Notes: a model not told the origin generated them from the letters alone. Shown: positions 35,901 to 47,104, counted from the stretch's first letter. The stretch is DNA of 64,000 nt from Pectinophora gossypiella (GCF_024362695.1 NC_065415.1:7047438-7111437), one strand, 5' to 3'. Program-made: numbers and translations.

Positions 35901-38900
35901 GACTTCGTATCAACAGTGGCTGCAAGTTGTCTTTGATTACTTGTGGCTCTGCCCACCCCATTTGGGATTACGGGCGTGAGTTTATGTATGTATGTATGTA
36001 GGAACGTTTTAATAACTGGTAGGTAGGTACCGTGCGTGAAAAATCGTGGCAGTAGGTGTTCTACTTCAACAAACAACATTTTTAAACGTTGAACCACTAC
36101 TAAGCATCTAAATACAAGAGAATGAAAACTCCTACCTAGATATCAACATCGTATCTCACACGCGTAACGTAGCCGCGCGTAAGTTTAGCGTCTGTGTGGC
36201 GCGTTGTTCGACTTACATTGCGGCACAGTAAAAATTGAAAATCTTAATTAAACATTTGCGACAAGAAAAACACCCACCATCGTTTTTAGTACAATAAAAT
36301 AGGCGTTCCATTTTTTTTTTCGTTACGATGTCACTAACACCCTGTAGAATATTGACTCGTATGTCGATCAATCATGACTTCTTCCGGTGAGCAAACGAAC
36401 GAAAGAACTCATAATAACGATAGATCTGAGCAACAAATAAATCTTCGGTTATGATGGCTGAAACCGCAAGGGGCATTGACATGGTAGGAAAAATCAGAAA
36501 TAAAACAAATATATCACAGACATAACTAGTTTCTGAAATGAAATGAAAATACAAACAATTCAAAAATGAAATGTTTACTTTTAATACGAATAGGAGTAAA
36601 ACAAAACACACGTGTTGCTTTGGATATTTTGCATAACCTACACAAAATACCTTTAAGCGCCAAAACACGGTAACAAAACGAGGGGTCGTGAAAATAGCAA
36701 AATTAATTTCCCATCAAAATTTCAACGAGAGTTCTTTAATCCAGTTAGAAGCTAGGCGGTGTCTCTGCAGAACTTTATTTAAACAAGAGATGAAGAGAAA
36801 ATGAGCAAAGTTGCTTCTCAAGGAAAAAAGTTCTCGATTGAGGAGAGGAAGTTAAAAGGTAATCGGATACTACGGATAAGTTACATGAAGAAGTTGACAA
36901 TTTCCGTGAATCACGTTTTACTAAGTAACGTTATTCTATGTTTTTACTCAGAGAGTAAACATAAAAAATTTAGAAGGAAGAGCGAGGGATCTCCCATGAT
37001 AAATGTTGTAAAATTAATATTGCATCACGGTTGTTGTTTAGGAAAAATCGACGTAGTATTGAAATTTTGTGAAAGGCAGTATTTGAATGGGTATTGTTGG
37101 TTGTTCGTCGAGGCGCCGTAGTGCAAACAATAAAATCACTGAAAGTTGTGTGGTAAAGCAGCATAATGCGGTATAGGCTAATGGTTTACAGTGACCGAGC
37201 ACAAACTCTTGGTAAAGTTTTGGCTTTGTAACTTATGCTATCCGCCCTGCGACCCACTGCCTCGTAATTGCTCGCTTTTAGAAAATTCCTGCTTGTTCTT
37301 AATGCACCCGAAATTATGAAGGACAGATTCCTTTATAAAATTGAAGCTACCGGTATTTTATTAAGTAAAATATTTTAACCATGTTAACACATGGTTCGAC
37401 TCGCACAGCAAATGCTTAAGAATGAAATAGAATTCATGCGGATTACTGAAATGATGAATGAAAACCCTCATCACGTATTTTTAACAACTGCTGCAAAAAT
37501 GAAAGTGAAACTGGACGACATGATTTAGATTATGTGGCTCGTGCCGGTCCACGTGCAAAAGATGATGATAATAATCAGTTGACTCGCCCTATGATAATTC
37601 ACTTTACGAAGAAATCTAAACGTGACGAATTCTTCAGAGCTACTATAATGACGTTGAACATCAATGATATCAACATTGAAGGGCCATCGCAAAACATCTA
37701 TGCCAACGAACGGTAAAATTATCACCCTTTTCTTGATTATTAATCTTGATAATGAATGACTTAGGATATCGACTCGTTAATTAAAAACTGTCATTTGGTA
37801 GTTTACCCAGAATTTTGTAGCCAATTTCTTACTGGTAAATACAATTTAAAAAAAATGAACATTCAATATTAGAAGTTTAAATAATAATCTTAACAATTTG
37901 CGTTTAGTCTTTAATCACATGAAATTGAGCTTGATGTCTTAATCATGAATGTTGGCTAACTGATCATTCAATTATCCCACAAATAAATGGATACTTAAGT
38001 ACTACACACACACTTACTCGTACACTTTATATAGAATGTTTAAATTTACATAAGGAATTCTATTAATGCCCAGGAAGCTGATATTAATGATGCCAACTGT
38101 CTGAAGGTATCTATTTGAAATATCTGTACTGTTTTTGGTATATATAGGTCTCCATAGCTCGATAATCCCACAAGATTTCTGATGTTCCAAGCGCTCTTGA
38201 AAAGCAGGAGACTTAAATTTAAATATTTTGGAAGACAATATCAAAACATCAGAATATCTTTGTCAGTCTGGTAAACAGGACATCTAAATGAAGGTAGTTG
38301 CAGTTGTATAAACAGAACAACCAAACTTCGAATACTTCGGTGTAATTATGGACGAAAAGCTCACATTTTATGCCCACGTTGCTAAAACTTCAGATAGAGT
38401 ACGAAGACTAATTTATATCATGCTTTGCCTGAGGGCAGCTGCTCCCAAGAAACTTCTCTTTACAGTACTTTGTAAATCTATAATAACGTGTTTTATATCA
38501 GTTTGTGGCGGATCATCGAATTCTGAACTACTTACTTTATCTAGAAAGAGCCCAACGCTCAATATTAAAAATTATACTTAAGAAGCGATTCCTGTTCCCC
38601 ACTGACTTGTGTGGTTGAGGTTGTGAGGAACGTGAAGTTTTAAGTGTATTGAAAAAATGGTATTTAATATCTTTCTTCCTTTGTTTTACCTAGTTTCACA
38701 TAAATGTCAATTAAAAATAAAAATATTTTTTTCGAACGCCTCATCCGACAATATATTCGTTCGAAATATTACCCCAATGTACTGTTCGAACTTTAAAGTT
38801 TTTCTTAAATACTATTATTTGTTGCAGGCATTGTTGAGAGGAGCTGTGAGTCAACAAAGTGCAGTCATATTAGTCTGCATGGCGATCGATAGATATCTCT

Positions 38901-41900
38901 ATTTGTTACATCCGAATACTTATCATAAACACTCTAGTAAAAAGGTAAATATTAATTTCACTCACTTGCACTCACATAAATCATGATTAGGTAGAGTATA
39001 CAAGAAAAACCCTCTAACCACGAGACCATGGAGGCTGTTAAATGTAAAATGGGCTAGTAATAATAATAATCACATTTAGATTAAATTGTCTTAGGGGCCT
39101 CTACGTGTTGGCATCATCGGTCCCACGCATGCCTTTCAAAACCCCGGGTCTTATAGGGATCCCGAGATATGTAAATGTAAAACACAATAATAAACTTTAT
39201 CTACAAATACGTCTAATTTGAAATACAGAATGTTTTTATCAATATTTTGGAAAATTACAGCCAATTATTTTAGCAGGCATCATAATGTTTTTTAAATATC
39301 ATCCTCCGATATCTGTATGTACTTTAATTAAAGTTCGTTTTTATTTAAAGCTATTTTCAATTCAGATCCGAGGTTGCGTTATTCAAAGACGGCTTTTCCC
39401 TTAGTAACACCTTTCTCACTGCAAAATCTCTCCTTTGAGCCGCTTAAGAAGTTCCAGATTCAAATCTAACTTAGACATAAAAGCAAGCTTTGTACATTTT
39501 CGAAATGAAGTGTAAACTTAGACAACTTTTAAAAGATAAGTTTCAAGGGTTTAGTCTAAAAGTCACGTAACTTGTTTCATCAGAAAGCGACATCAATACG
39601 TACAATCGATGTTTTAATTATTCCATGTTACATAGAAGTAGATCTTTAGATTTTGAATGCTGTTTGACTGTGGGTTAAATACTTAAACATCTGACAACTA
39701 AGTAAGACTTACAATCAAGGTTTCTAATTAAATCAATGCAAACAAAAGTCAATTATTTAATTATGCTACTCGTACTATTCATTCGATTTCTACTTGATAA
39801 TCAAGTATAATGCTCAGAGTATAAATTATCATGTTTACTTGACCGGGAAGTCCTCAGCGCTCCCCATTTGTACTGCCAAATAGCTAATTCTATCTGAGTC
39901 ACATATATAAATCACGTGAAAAAATAAACATTTTTGCCATGTCCATAAGTAAGAATATCATGAGGGTGCCATTTGCTTTTGGTTATGGGATACTTTACGG
40001 TCCTGAGGGCTTTGTTTAATTTTCCTTATACATTAACCTTATTTTTTTTCTTTCAGGGCTGCGTTTTAGTCATAAGCATAACTTGGATACTGTCAGTATC
40101 CTTATTTGCTATAATGGTGCTACCGCGTTCTGGATATTACTTCAATTCTACAGGGCTGATGGCTTGTGATGTATTCCACAGTCGTGTTGCCTTCAGGTAC
40201 ATTGAACAGTATTATTTGTTTCTTTAAAAATCCTTTCAATCCGGTTTTTTATAAAGCCGTATTGAAGAGTTGAATGATTGATTATAAAGACGGGATTGTC
40301 GATTCTAAGCTCCTTTTTTCCTGGCGCTTGTATTTTTTATTTTTTAAATAAGTACAAAACCTCTTTCTATGATCATCATTCAGAGAAGTACCTAAGCACA
40401 AAAATATACCGAACATTTCTTGTCGCCTACCTAGCAGTTTATACGGGTTTTTTCTTTTCCCCAGGATTCTCGCTTGTTGTGCGTACTATTTTCCAACGAC
40501 GATGGCGTTGATGTATTGTTACGGGTCAGGATTCCATGTCAGCAAAACCAGGAACAAATTTGATCAGGACCCGCCGAGGTCCAACGGTGTCCCTGTTCCG
40601 TGTACAAAAGTTACTCACTCAAATCACGAAGCCGTGGTAAATATAAAAAACAAATATTATTATTTTTGACTGAAATATCGAAGCAATGTTCCGCAATAAC
40701 AATAAAAAGTATAACGTTCATCTTTATCCAATATTCACGAAAACCAAGATTGGAAGCATTTACTATGCTCAATTTGTTTGTTATGAACGAACAAAATGTT
40801 ATTTTAACGACCTTTTAAACTCCATTATTTCCATGAAGTAAAAATGCATAAAAAATGTGGGTCTCTTCCAAAACCAAAAATGCTTGTTATTCTTACAACA
40901 TTTCTGAAATTTTTCCACACACCTTTCACAGATTCAAGCTCCAGTAAGGCCTCATAGTGTGAGTACATCACGTACGATGGCCGCAATGTCTTTAGGGTTC
41001 ATTGTTATGGTAACACCAGCTACTATTCAAGAAGTTGTCGCAGCTTGCACTGGTTGCAAGGTAAAATATCAATGTATTTAACACTGCTATCTTTTATAAG
41101 GCGAAGAAAATCCTGTAATCCACTCTAGACACTGAATAAAATCTTGCACCTTTTTCCAACATCTGCGCGCTGTTTGTCTCTTTATTTTATTTGTCCCAAG
41201 CCTTTCCATTACTTTCTAATACGTTAAATAACAAATTCCAATTTCTTTTTTTTTTAACGGAAATGTTAGTTATTTTCGGCTTTCTATTGTCGGATTGTAC
41301 TAAAAAGTCTTTTTGCAGGTCCCCCCATCAATAGATTTCATTGTGACGTGGTTGGCACTCAGCAATAGTTTTTGGAATCCATTTCTTTACTGGCTCTTAA
41401 ACAGTCACTTTCGAAGAATCAGCAACGATATACTTCAATATTATGTAAGAATTTGAGTATTTATTCTACTGCATAAAATCCTGCGCGAATATAAAAAGTG
41501 CTGACTTTATTCGTTTTTCACAGATTTGCTGTCGAAGAACTAAATCATTCCACAGTTACGAAAAGCCAACAGGTTGCTGTGGTTCGCCGGCCACATCTGA
41601 CGGTTTACATTCTAAAGGCGAATTTGAAGGACTTGGAGAAAAATATTGGGGGGAAATTTTAGAAAGAACAGTATCGTCAACATCGTTACATGCTCTACAG
41701 AAATCATGTCATAGGGATCATCCTTACTCAGGATCGTTTAAAGGATGTCGCAATCCTAATTGTAAACAAGATCCCAGATATTTTGAAGGATATGGACCAA
41801 CTGACTATCGACATCTTGATAGATCCGCCTTTCAAGTTGAATCGTGTTCACGACAGTGTAGATTGAAAAATTCTGACTTTTGTTTATTTAGGCCAACCCC

Positions 41901-41991
41901 TAGTCTTGAGTGTGGTCGGTCTCGGTCTAATTTAAGCTTGGATGAGGGCAATTTCAATAAGACTTGTAACGGGAGGCACCCAGAGTTGTGA
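32767..41991 (+). CDS. class A (rhodopsin-like) G-protein-coupled receptor, eight exons
   Basis: The product is predicted to be a plasma-membrane receptor signalling through G proteins; its ligand is unknown. Exons are 32767-32985, 33201-33326, 38828-38944, 40057-40196, 40465-40636, 40932-41060, 41319-41444 and 41524-41991. All introns are GT-AG, and only intron 4 splits a codon. The product is 498 residues. Visible features: an NSS glycosylation site at 17; TM1 with N54; TM2 SLALNDL with D85; WPYG then C112; DRY at 136-138 in DRYLYLLHP; W164 in TM4; NST glycosylation site at 184 and C191 in loop 2; TM5 YFPTTM with P211; P287 in TM6; NPFLY at 321-325; and C345-C346 as possible palmitoylation sites. 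Position 3.32 is R119, not the amine-binding Asp, and the TM6 Trp is replaced by V285. It is therefore an orphan of amine-like build, and I cannot name the ortholog. The start is the first in-frame ATG after a stop at 32695. Confidence 0.9.
33201..33326 (+). CDS. receptor exon 2: TM2 and loop 1
   Basis: It encodes residues 74-115. TM2 holds LALNDLFTGILIAP with the conserved sodium-site Asp (D85). The WPYG motif and the disulfide Cys (C112) follow. The acceptor is ttattttcag and the donor CAG|gtaaga; both junctions are phase 0. Confidence 0.9.
33511..33890 (+). mobile_element. foldback left end joined to a GC-rich repeat (intron 2)
   Basis: It begins ccgggtgttagtgacatcgt, as in the foldback MITEs, but after the arm runs into agctgcatagaac and a very GC-rich block (about 33752-33845) before ggcactacgaaccgat. 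The later parts recur at 34903-35235. A right terminus of the same type, cgttacgatgtcactaacac, lies at about 36320-36348, so one larger disrupted element may span the interval. Confidence 0.55.
33925..34080. repeat. MITE family P, internal fragment (intron 2)
   Basis: ggcataaaatttatggaata, cacgtcaattttaag and gacagaattaagttaccagc match the interior of 22732-23095. The end has a degraded aggaatcagggcc. Internal deletions are evident. Confidence 0.65.
34640..34825 (-). repeat. SINE S1, head and proximal body (intron 2)
   Basis: The reverse complement starts ggcctatgtggtccagtggt, has a B box ggttcgtattccggt, and reaches ggtacgttaagtcgttgc. The 3' hairpin part is missing. Confidence 0.75.
34903..35235 (+). 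repeat. GC-rich element, second copy (intron 2)
   Basis: cgccaataaagtaggcat followed by acgaacagatact occurs at about 34917 and again at about 35193. In between lie tcaagtgaagtttcctgtcg and agctgcatagaacgcac, homologous to 33580-33680. It is thus a direct repeat of one segment of the 33511 element. A GC-rich tract (35265-35370) and a CT microsatellite (about 35251-35267) follow. Confidence 0.55.
35740..35998 (-). repeat. SINE S3, full length, with possible target duplication (intron 2)
   Basis: The reverse complement starts with tacatacatacata then aactcacgcccgtaatccca and ends with atgttttttatttgctccca. The 16 bp taggaacgttttaata occurs at 35699-35714 and 35999-36014, bracketing the element, as target-primed insertion would leave. 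Confidence 0.8.
37390..37716 (+). pseudogene. LINE ORF1 with FP-like domain, broken (intron 2)
   Basis: One frame reads QQMLKNEIEF then MMNENPHHVFLTTAAKM and stops at a TAG near 37526. The next frame (from 37534) continues VARAGPRAKDDDNNQ, RPMIIHFTKKSKRDEFFRA, then NINDINIEGPSQNIYANER to a TAA. Many insect non-LTR elements encode a baculovirus-FP-like domain with this layout in ORF1. The frame break and truncated ends make it inactive. Confidence 0.65.
38333..38640 (+). pseudogene. reverse transcriptase fragment, broken (intron 2)
   Basis: The frame YFGVIMDEKLTFYAHVAKTS, then RVRRLIYIMLCLRAAAPKKL and CKSIITCFISVCGGSS, is the post-catalytic part of a jockey-type reverse transcriptase. After a TAA at 38579 a shifted frame resumes (KKRFLFPTDL). 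It lies 0.6 kb downstream of the FP-like ORF1 remnant, on the same strand and in the right order. Confidence 0.75.
38828..38944 (+). CDS. receptor exon 3: TM3 and DRY motif
   Basis: It encodes residues 116-154: SQQSAVILVCMAIDRYLYLL, then the loop-2 helix start HPNTY. The acceptor is tttgttgcag and the donor AAG|gtaaat. A 5.5 kb intron separates it from exon 2. Confidence 0.9.
39071..39172 (-). repeat. dispersed repeat G, diverged copy (intron 3)
   Basis: It is the reverse complement of the pair at 50716-50968, with ttaggggcctctacgtgttg at the left and gggatcccgagatatg at the right. A tiny SINE-head scrap (aaccacgagaccatggaggc) lies just before it at 39016. Confidence 0.65.
40057..40196 (+). 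CDS. receptor exon 4: TM4 and loop 2
   Basis: It encodes residues 155-200 and two bases of 201. TM4 has ISITWILSVSLFAIMVLP with W164; loop 2 has the NST glycosylation site and C191. The acceptor is tctttcag and the donor cttcag|gtacat. Reading through the donor meets a stop after 10 codons, so splicing is required. Confidence 0.9.
40465..40636 (+). CDS. receptor exon 5: TM5 and loop 3
   Basis: The first base completes codon 201 (Arg). TM5 reads ILACCAYYFPTTMALMYCYG with P211. The hydrophilic third intracellular loop follows, about 45 residues and short for an amine-type receptor. The acceptor is ttttccccag and the donor GTG|gtaaat. Confidence 0.88.
40932..41060 (+). CDS. receptor exon 6: end of loop 3 and TM6
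   Basis: It encodes residues 259-301. Basic RPHSVSTSRTMAAM leads into SLGFIVMVTPATIQEVV. P287 fits the TM6 proline, but the usual CWxP is MVTP here. Loop 3 carries CTGC. The acceptor is tttcacag and the donor AAG|gtaaaa. Confidence 0.88.
41319..41444 (+). CDS. receptor exon 7: TM7 and helix 8
   Basis: It encodes residues 302-343: TWLALSNSFWNPFLYWLLNS with NPFLY (NPxxY), then HFRRI of helix 8. The acceptor is ttttgcag and the donor TAT|gtaaga. Confidence 0.9.
41524..41991 (+). CDS. receptor exon 8: cytoplasmic tail to TGA
   Basis: It encodes residues 344-498. A cysteine pair (ICCRRTKS) right after helix 8 fits palmitoylation. The tail is hydrophilic, with many Ser and Cys residues. Translation ends at TGA 41989-41991, but the same frame continues to 42420. 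Confidence 0.85.
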   Translation: MCCRRTKSFHSYEKPTGCCGSPATSDGLHSKGEFEGLGEKYWGEILERTVSSTSLHALQKSCHRDHPYSGSFKGCRNPNCKQDPRYFEGYGPTDYRHLDRSAFQVESCSRQCRLKNSDFCLFRPTPSLECGRSRSNLSLDEGNFNKTCNGRHPEL

Positions 41992-42420
41992 GAATTGCGA
42001 AACTGCCCGGTCTTCGGGCATAGAAGCAATAGCATAGGCATGTATCCAGGAATGGAACATTTTAACTCAAATTTAAAATGGAAATTCGATGAAACGCCAG
42101 GCGTAGACGACGAATTGCAAAATCTAGAACACAATCTCGATAGGATAAGAAGTCTTAGCCACGAAAGAAACTTTAACGGTTACGGTGTGAAAGAAAATGA
42201 TAATTTGTTGGAAGTTGAAGTGAACGATGTCGTCGAAGACGATTCAGATGAGACTAAAGACTACAACGGTAGTAGTGCTCGTGAAAGTTGTGAAGATAAA
42301 AGTGAATACGTTTCTACACATAAGTTTTCTCGACATTCGTCCCTGTCAAACAGAGAGCTGGATGTGATTAAAGAGAGCTCTAGGAGTTCGAGTGATACAG
42401 AAGTGACGTTGACGCGATGA
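41992..42420 (+). other. in-frame continuation of the receptor tail after TGA
   Basis: 142 codons stay open in the exon 8 frame and end at TGA 42418-42420. Composition is coding-like: acidic stretches (VEDDSDETKD), serine runs and RHSSLSNRELD, a plausible kinase-site-rich tail. If joined, the protein would be 641 residues. It could be reached by stop readthrough, by use of the GTGAGA donor at 41988, or the stop may be a sequence error or a variant allele (CGA to TGA at a CpG). Confidence 0.6.
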
Positions 42421-42533
42421 CTTCCGAAGGTGACATTTGATAAATCAGTGAATGTTGTTCATTTAGAATTATCTCCTGAGCAAAGACATCGTTGTGCGCA
42501 AAAGTGCAAAAGACACCCTTAGATGTTTATGCA

Positions 42534-42539
42534 AATAAA
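42534..42539 (+). terminator. poly(A) signal AATAAA after the receptor
   Basis: This is the first AATAAA downstream of the extended frame, about 115 bp past 42420 and 545 bp past the TGA at 41989. Further signals lie near 42738, 42888 and 43173, so 3' end choice may vary. Confidence 0.5.
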
Positions 42540-45500
42540 ATAGTTATGCATTAGATTTAAGTATTATGTGGACCACTAGATTCGGGTCTAATTTGTAAGG
42601 TATTGTCATATGAACAGATAACGTAAGACAGAATGTGAAAAAAGTGAGAGAGGTGTGTTAATAATATAGAATAAATAATTTTTGTGCCCTCTATCATCCG
42701 TTTAGGGAGATAGACGTTTTTGATTGTGTATTTTCTCAATAAATAAGCAAATGACGTAATGTACTGCGACGGTAGCTCTATTCGTGTATAGAAGATTTTG
42801 TATTTTTTGTAATAGTTGTATGAATATATAATGTGTACTGGGCCTTATTTTAGCTGAATTTGATTTTTTCGATATCACTACTACTTAGAAATAAAGTGGA
42901 ATTATGTGTATAAAGATTTGATAGGATTGAATCTACCTATCTTTTTGTTAAGCTCTTTAATTAAATGTTTATGATTGTACCTAATAGAAAAAAAACTAAT
43001 CAATTCAGTACCTACCTAACTTGTGTAAAATTTCTTTCCTACTTGTATAAACTATAAAATAAGACTGTTTCATGGAAACTTCTCTAATGATATTCAGAAT
43101 CGCACAATACTTTCTTCTATATTAACATAACAGATAATTGTTGATGTCTACCTGGATGTTAAACCGACGGAGAGGATAAATAAATCGTTTCTAAATGTAT
43201 TCGTTTTATTTATTGTCATTGGTATGAGGCCCTTTAAAGTTGAGTAAGCGGAAGGTAGGAAAACCAGGATTAATATGAGACACAATGGGCCCGGGATGAC
43301 ACGTGTAAACAAAACTGGAAACCGAAATTTGAAGAGTATTATCCGGGATAAGGAAGTAAGTTTGACCAGATATATTGCAAATTTAGGTCGTTGAAAATAA
43401 AATGATTCATAGTTTGTTATGCAAATAACATACTTTACATATTCTACACATCAATAATGTTAAAAAGAGTAATAAATATTGTGGTTGAAGGCCTGAACCA
43501 CAAGGAACACATTGTCAATCATTGTGTTATATACACAAAGAATAAAGACAAGACATATTGTATGAACCCTACCTAAAGTTTGATAAAAGCATGAAGAAAA
43601 ACTTCTGATATGACAAACTAAAAAGTAGGCAAAAAGTTGATCAGTGCCATATACTTAGGGCTTTTGCGCTTACTTACATCTAGATGTACAGTTCTGACGA
43701 TGGCGTCTCAGCGAGATAGCTCTTAGTATCCAATAAACCTAAACACAATATTTATTACGAAAAGAAAACACAATTTCTTAGCAATTTGACATCTATAAAT
43801 GGATAACTCTGGTAATTTACATGAATACTGAAGAAAGAAGACATGAAAGTCTCTTTGGTTTGCTATTCAGTAGATATTATTCAGAATCGAAATATCATTG
43901 CATACTTATGTATTATAGATATTTTTACCATTCGGGTATTTCTCGACGTAGTCTTTTTTATAGATTCGATATAGCGTATTCTAATATCCAATCATGAATG
44001 ACAAAACCGGAACTTGTCAAATCTTCAGGTTAGGTAAGTGGACCCCGTGTAAAACGGGATAATACTATGGCGATGATGATGATGATGATGTATAACATTA
44101 GTTTTAAAGTATGGCTAGCACCCTGTGCTGAAGTTTCTTTTTTGCAGCTGCTATTCCACGGCTGCACAGCTTATGATGAGCTCAGTAGTTTTAGGCGAAC
44201 GAGACGTTAAAAATTGACGATTCAAAATGTTGTTAACTAATGAATAAAGATATTTTTAATTGAAAATCATACTGATAATATTATATTTTTACGGATTTAT
44301 TACAATCCGCACAAAATCTGCAATAATCATTAAATATAGTATCTACTAGTTAGTTTTTTTTCTAAGAAGAATCATAATAATCCTAGGAAGATTATGAATA
44401 GCAGCTAAAGTCTAGCTTACTGAAGAAAGAAACCAATATAAGCGTAATTACTATCAGTATGATTTTGTTATACTATTACTATCAATTTATTACAGTTAAG
44501 ACATTGTAATTCTTTCCTGCCTTACCACGATGCTCCATCATAGAAGTAAATTAAACAGGTGTAGATTATCTAAAAATACGAACTTAAAAGCAATTTAGTC
44601 AAGCCTCCTAGTGAAATGAAACCAAGCTCGTAAAACCGCTTCACCGCCACCGCAGGCTTGGTTGCATCATAAAAGTGCAATCCTAGACCAGAGACTCATA
44701 GATACCCGGTTTATGACAGATTTTTATGAACAGACCCAACATTTTACGGTTCAAAGTGGGCATAAACGACAATAAAGTGGTAATATTAGGGTTTACTTCC
44801 AGCTTTTCTTAAGGAACTATGTCATCGGTTTCGCCAGACGACCATTAGGTACGAAATAAACATACATTCTGGGTCATCATTTTGTCTTCAAACGTGGCTT
44901 GTAATGGATTTACGTGTGATGTATTAAGTAGGTACTCGTTAGGAAACCGACTCAGATTCTCAGCCAAAAAAATCCTTTTGATCACGCCTATACGTATAAT
45001 TCCCTACCAGGACATTAAAAAGGACACCGGCTTACGTTACACTATTATATGTTGTAAGTATTTCAAAAGCCCCTTTAACTCTCCTCCGTTTGAGACACAA
45101 ATCATATCAAACCCTAAAAAGACAGCTTAGCAATAGCGTATTTTACGACCACAATAAACAGAAACAATATAATTTACGACATTAATTTTCCTTGGTGTAA
45201 ACAAAATGTTATCTACGCTTTCATTTCTTGTTTTACGTTAATTGATTCAAAACGGATGGGCCGTATCATAATAGTATTAAAATTTCTGGTCCACTTAACC
45301 TCTACAAGTCCATAAGGCCTCAAATCGTTCGCTTTCACATATGAACCCTTTCCTAAACCTTTTAGCCATTCTACACTTTACAAGGGAAAGGTTCCCAACA
45401 AAAGATTTTGCGACATTTAAGCACATTAGTGGTGGAAATATAGAAATATGGCTACGAGACAGGAATAAATTTACTTCGAATAAAACGTATCTCCGCTTGG

Positions 45501-47101
45501 GTATATTCGTAGCAACTTGACTACGGGGCGTAGCTGCTACTACAAATATAATAATGTAGCGTAGCTTTCTCGCTAAAGTATCCAGTGACATACATACAAC
45601 TACTTCGCAGATCTACCTTCAAAAACATTAAAAAAATTGAAATAATTTTATGTACTTACCTACTTTCAAACATAGTTCTGAACAATAGAATACAATAGAA
45701 ATAGAAACCCAAGAAACCATAATCAAATCTTATAATTTCTCGTCTTTACTTTAACAAAAATACTTGTAAGCTTAATCTGTGTATATTTATAACCAGACAG
45801 ACATCAATCTTCAGATTGTTACTCGGCTTAAGGTTCTGAACAAAAGAGGGTGTTAAAGTAAATGAAATCGCTTTGTTTTCAGTGGAAAATGGATGAAAGC
45901 AAGGTTTTTTATTGCAGTCACTGGATTATGTACAAGGAGACTATATTGAAAATGACTTCAAATTAAAATAAGAAATAAGTGCTTAAATTTACGCCTTTCT
46001 TCTTAGAATAAGCTAGTACGTTGTCAAATAATATTCTAAATAAAGGTAACCTAATAATATGTCTCTTAAGATTTATGACTGTCTTTTAAACTCATTTTTA
46101 AAGTACCTAATGAAATGTTTTCTAAAGTATCATAAAAGTATGCAGGTAGGTATTCTGATATTATACACAATAAATGATAACGATCTTTACACTAACAACA
46201 AAACCCTGTACAGACCCTCTGTAATTTATTTGCCTTCTCCTCCAAACTAAAACAATGAATCATTCATAAATGTCACAAGTTTAATGAGAATATCGGCAAG
46301 AATTGAGTCGGTAATATCGTTGTGCGTAAGCGGTGCCTTCGAAGGACCGTCTTATTAGAAACCGTTTGCATTCAGAGGCGGTTGGAAGCTGTACGTGGTA
46401 ATGCCTTTTGTGTCTCGACTATGAAAATGCGGGTCAAAGCAATCCCTTTATTCAGCTTTAGAATTTCGTGATTTTTCGGCGAAGGGACTATTCACGCGTT
46501 TATCGCATTTTAAAGATTACGTGAGACGATATAAAATGATTTTTTATTTAAATGGATGTCAATTTTATCTGGTAGCTGACGACGTGGTTTGAGGTATACA
46601 ATAGATGTACCCGACATGTTTAAGCTGATCTTTTTACAACCCCAATTGGGATATGGGAGTGGGATTAAATATAGTCGTGAGCCTATGATAATGTGTTTTT
46701 AGGCTAGTTTCACATCAATCGGCATGGTTCACGCCGATCAATTTTAGCTCCTATTATTACTGAATCACGTCTTTATGATTATCAGGTCATAAAGCTAATA
46801 AAAAATATATATAGAGTTGTAAACGCTACATTGTTTAGGACTTTTATCAAGACATTTGTTTTACGACGTACTAAAATGGATACTAAAATCGGACTTTTCA
46901 AAGCCAAATAAGGTACTTAGGATTGGAATAAGAGCTAGAATCTGAGGTATGCACTTTCATAAATAAACGCATATAACCCCAATGATGTTATTTCATGTAC
47001 TCTGATCCTATCTGCCTATAAAACTAGGCAATAAAACTGTTTTTACATAACTTTTGCGTATTTTTTCTGCCGAGAACATTCCTGGAAACGGTACATCACT
47101 G

Positions 47102-47104
<3 letters not shown>
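42540..47104. other. intergenic stretch 3' of the receptor
   Basis: There is no supported gene. 44016-44095 is an S2 tail fragment on the plus strand ending in (gat)n, and 44140-44255 is a LINE-type tail (cagtagttttaggcgaacga). A 98-codon minus ORF at 45295-45591 has no recognised motif. Confidence 0.4.

Noticed and set aside
36801..37121. 106-codon plus ORF in intron 2 as an alternative receptor exon or nested gene
   Set aside because: It has a plausible ATG but no family features. An in-frame fusion to exon 3 would break the receptor, and the surrounding DNA is repeat-rich.
40278..40511. 77-codon ORF over intron 4 and exon 5
   Set aside because: It reads exon 5 in the wrong frame. The correct frame, set by the split codon at 40196/40465, gives TM5 with YFPTTM.
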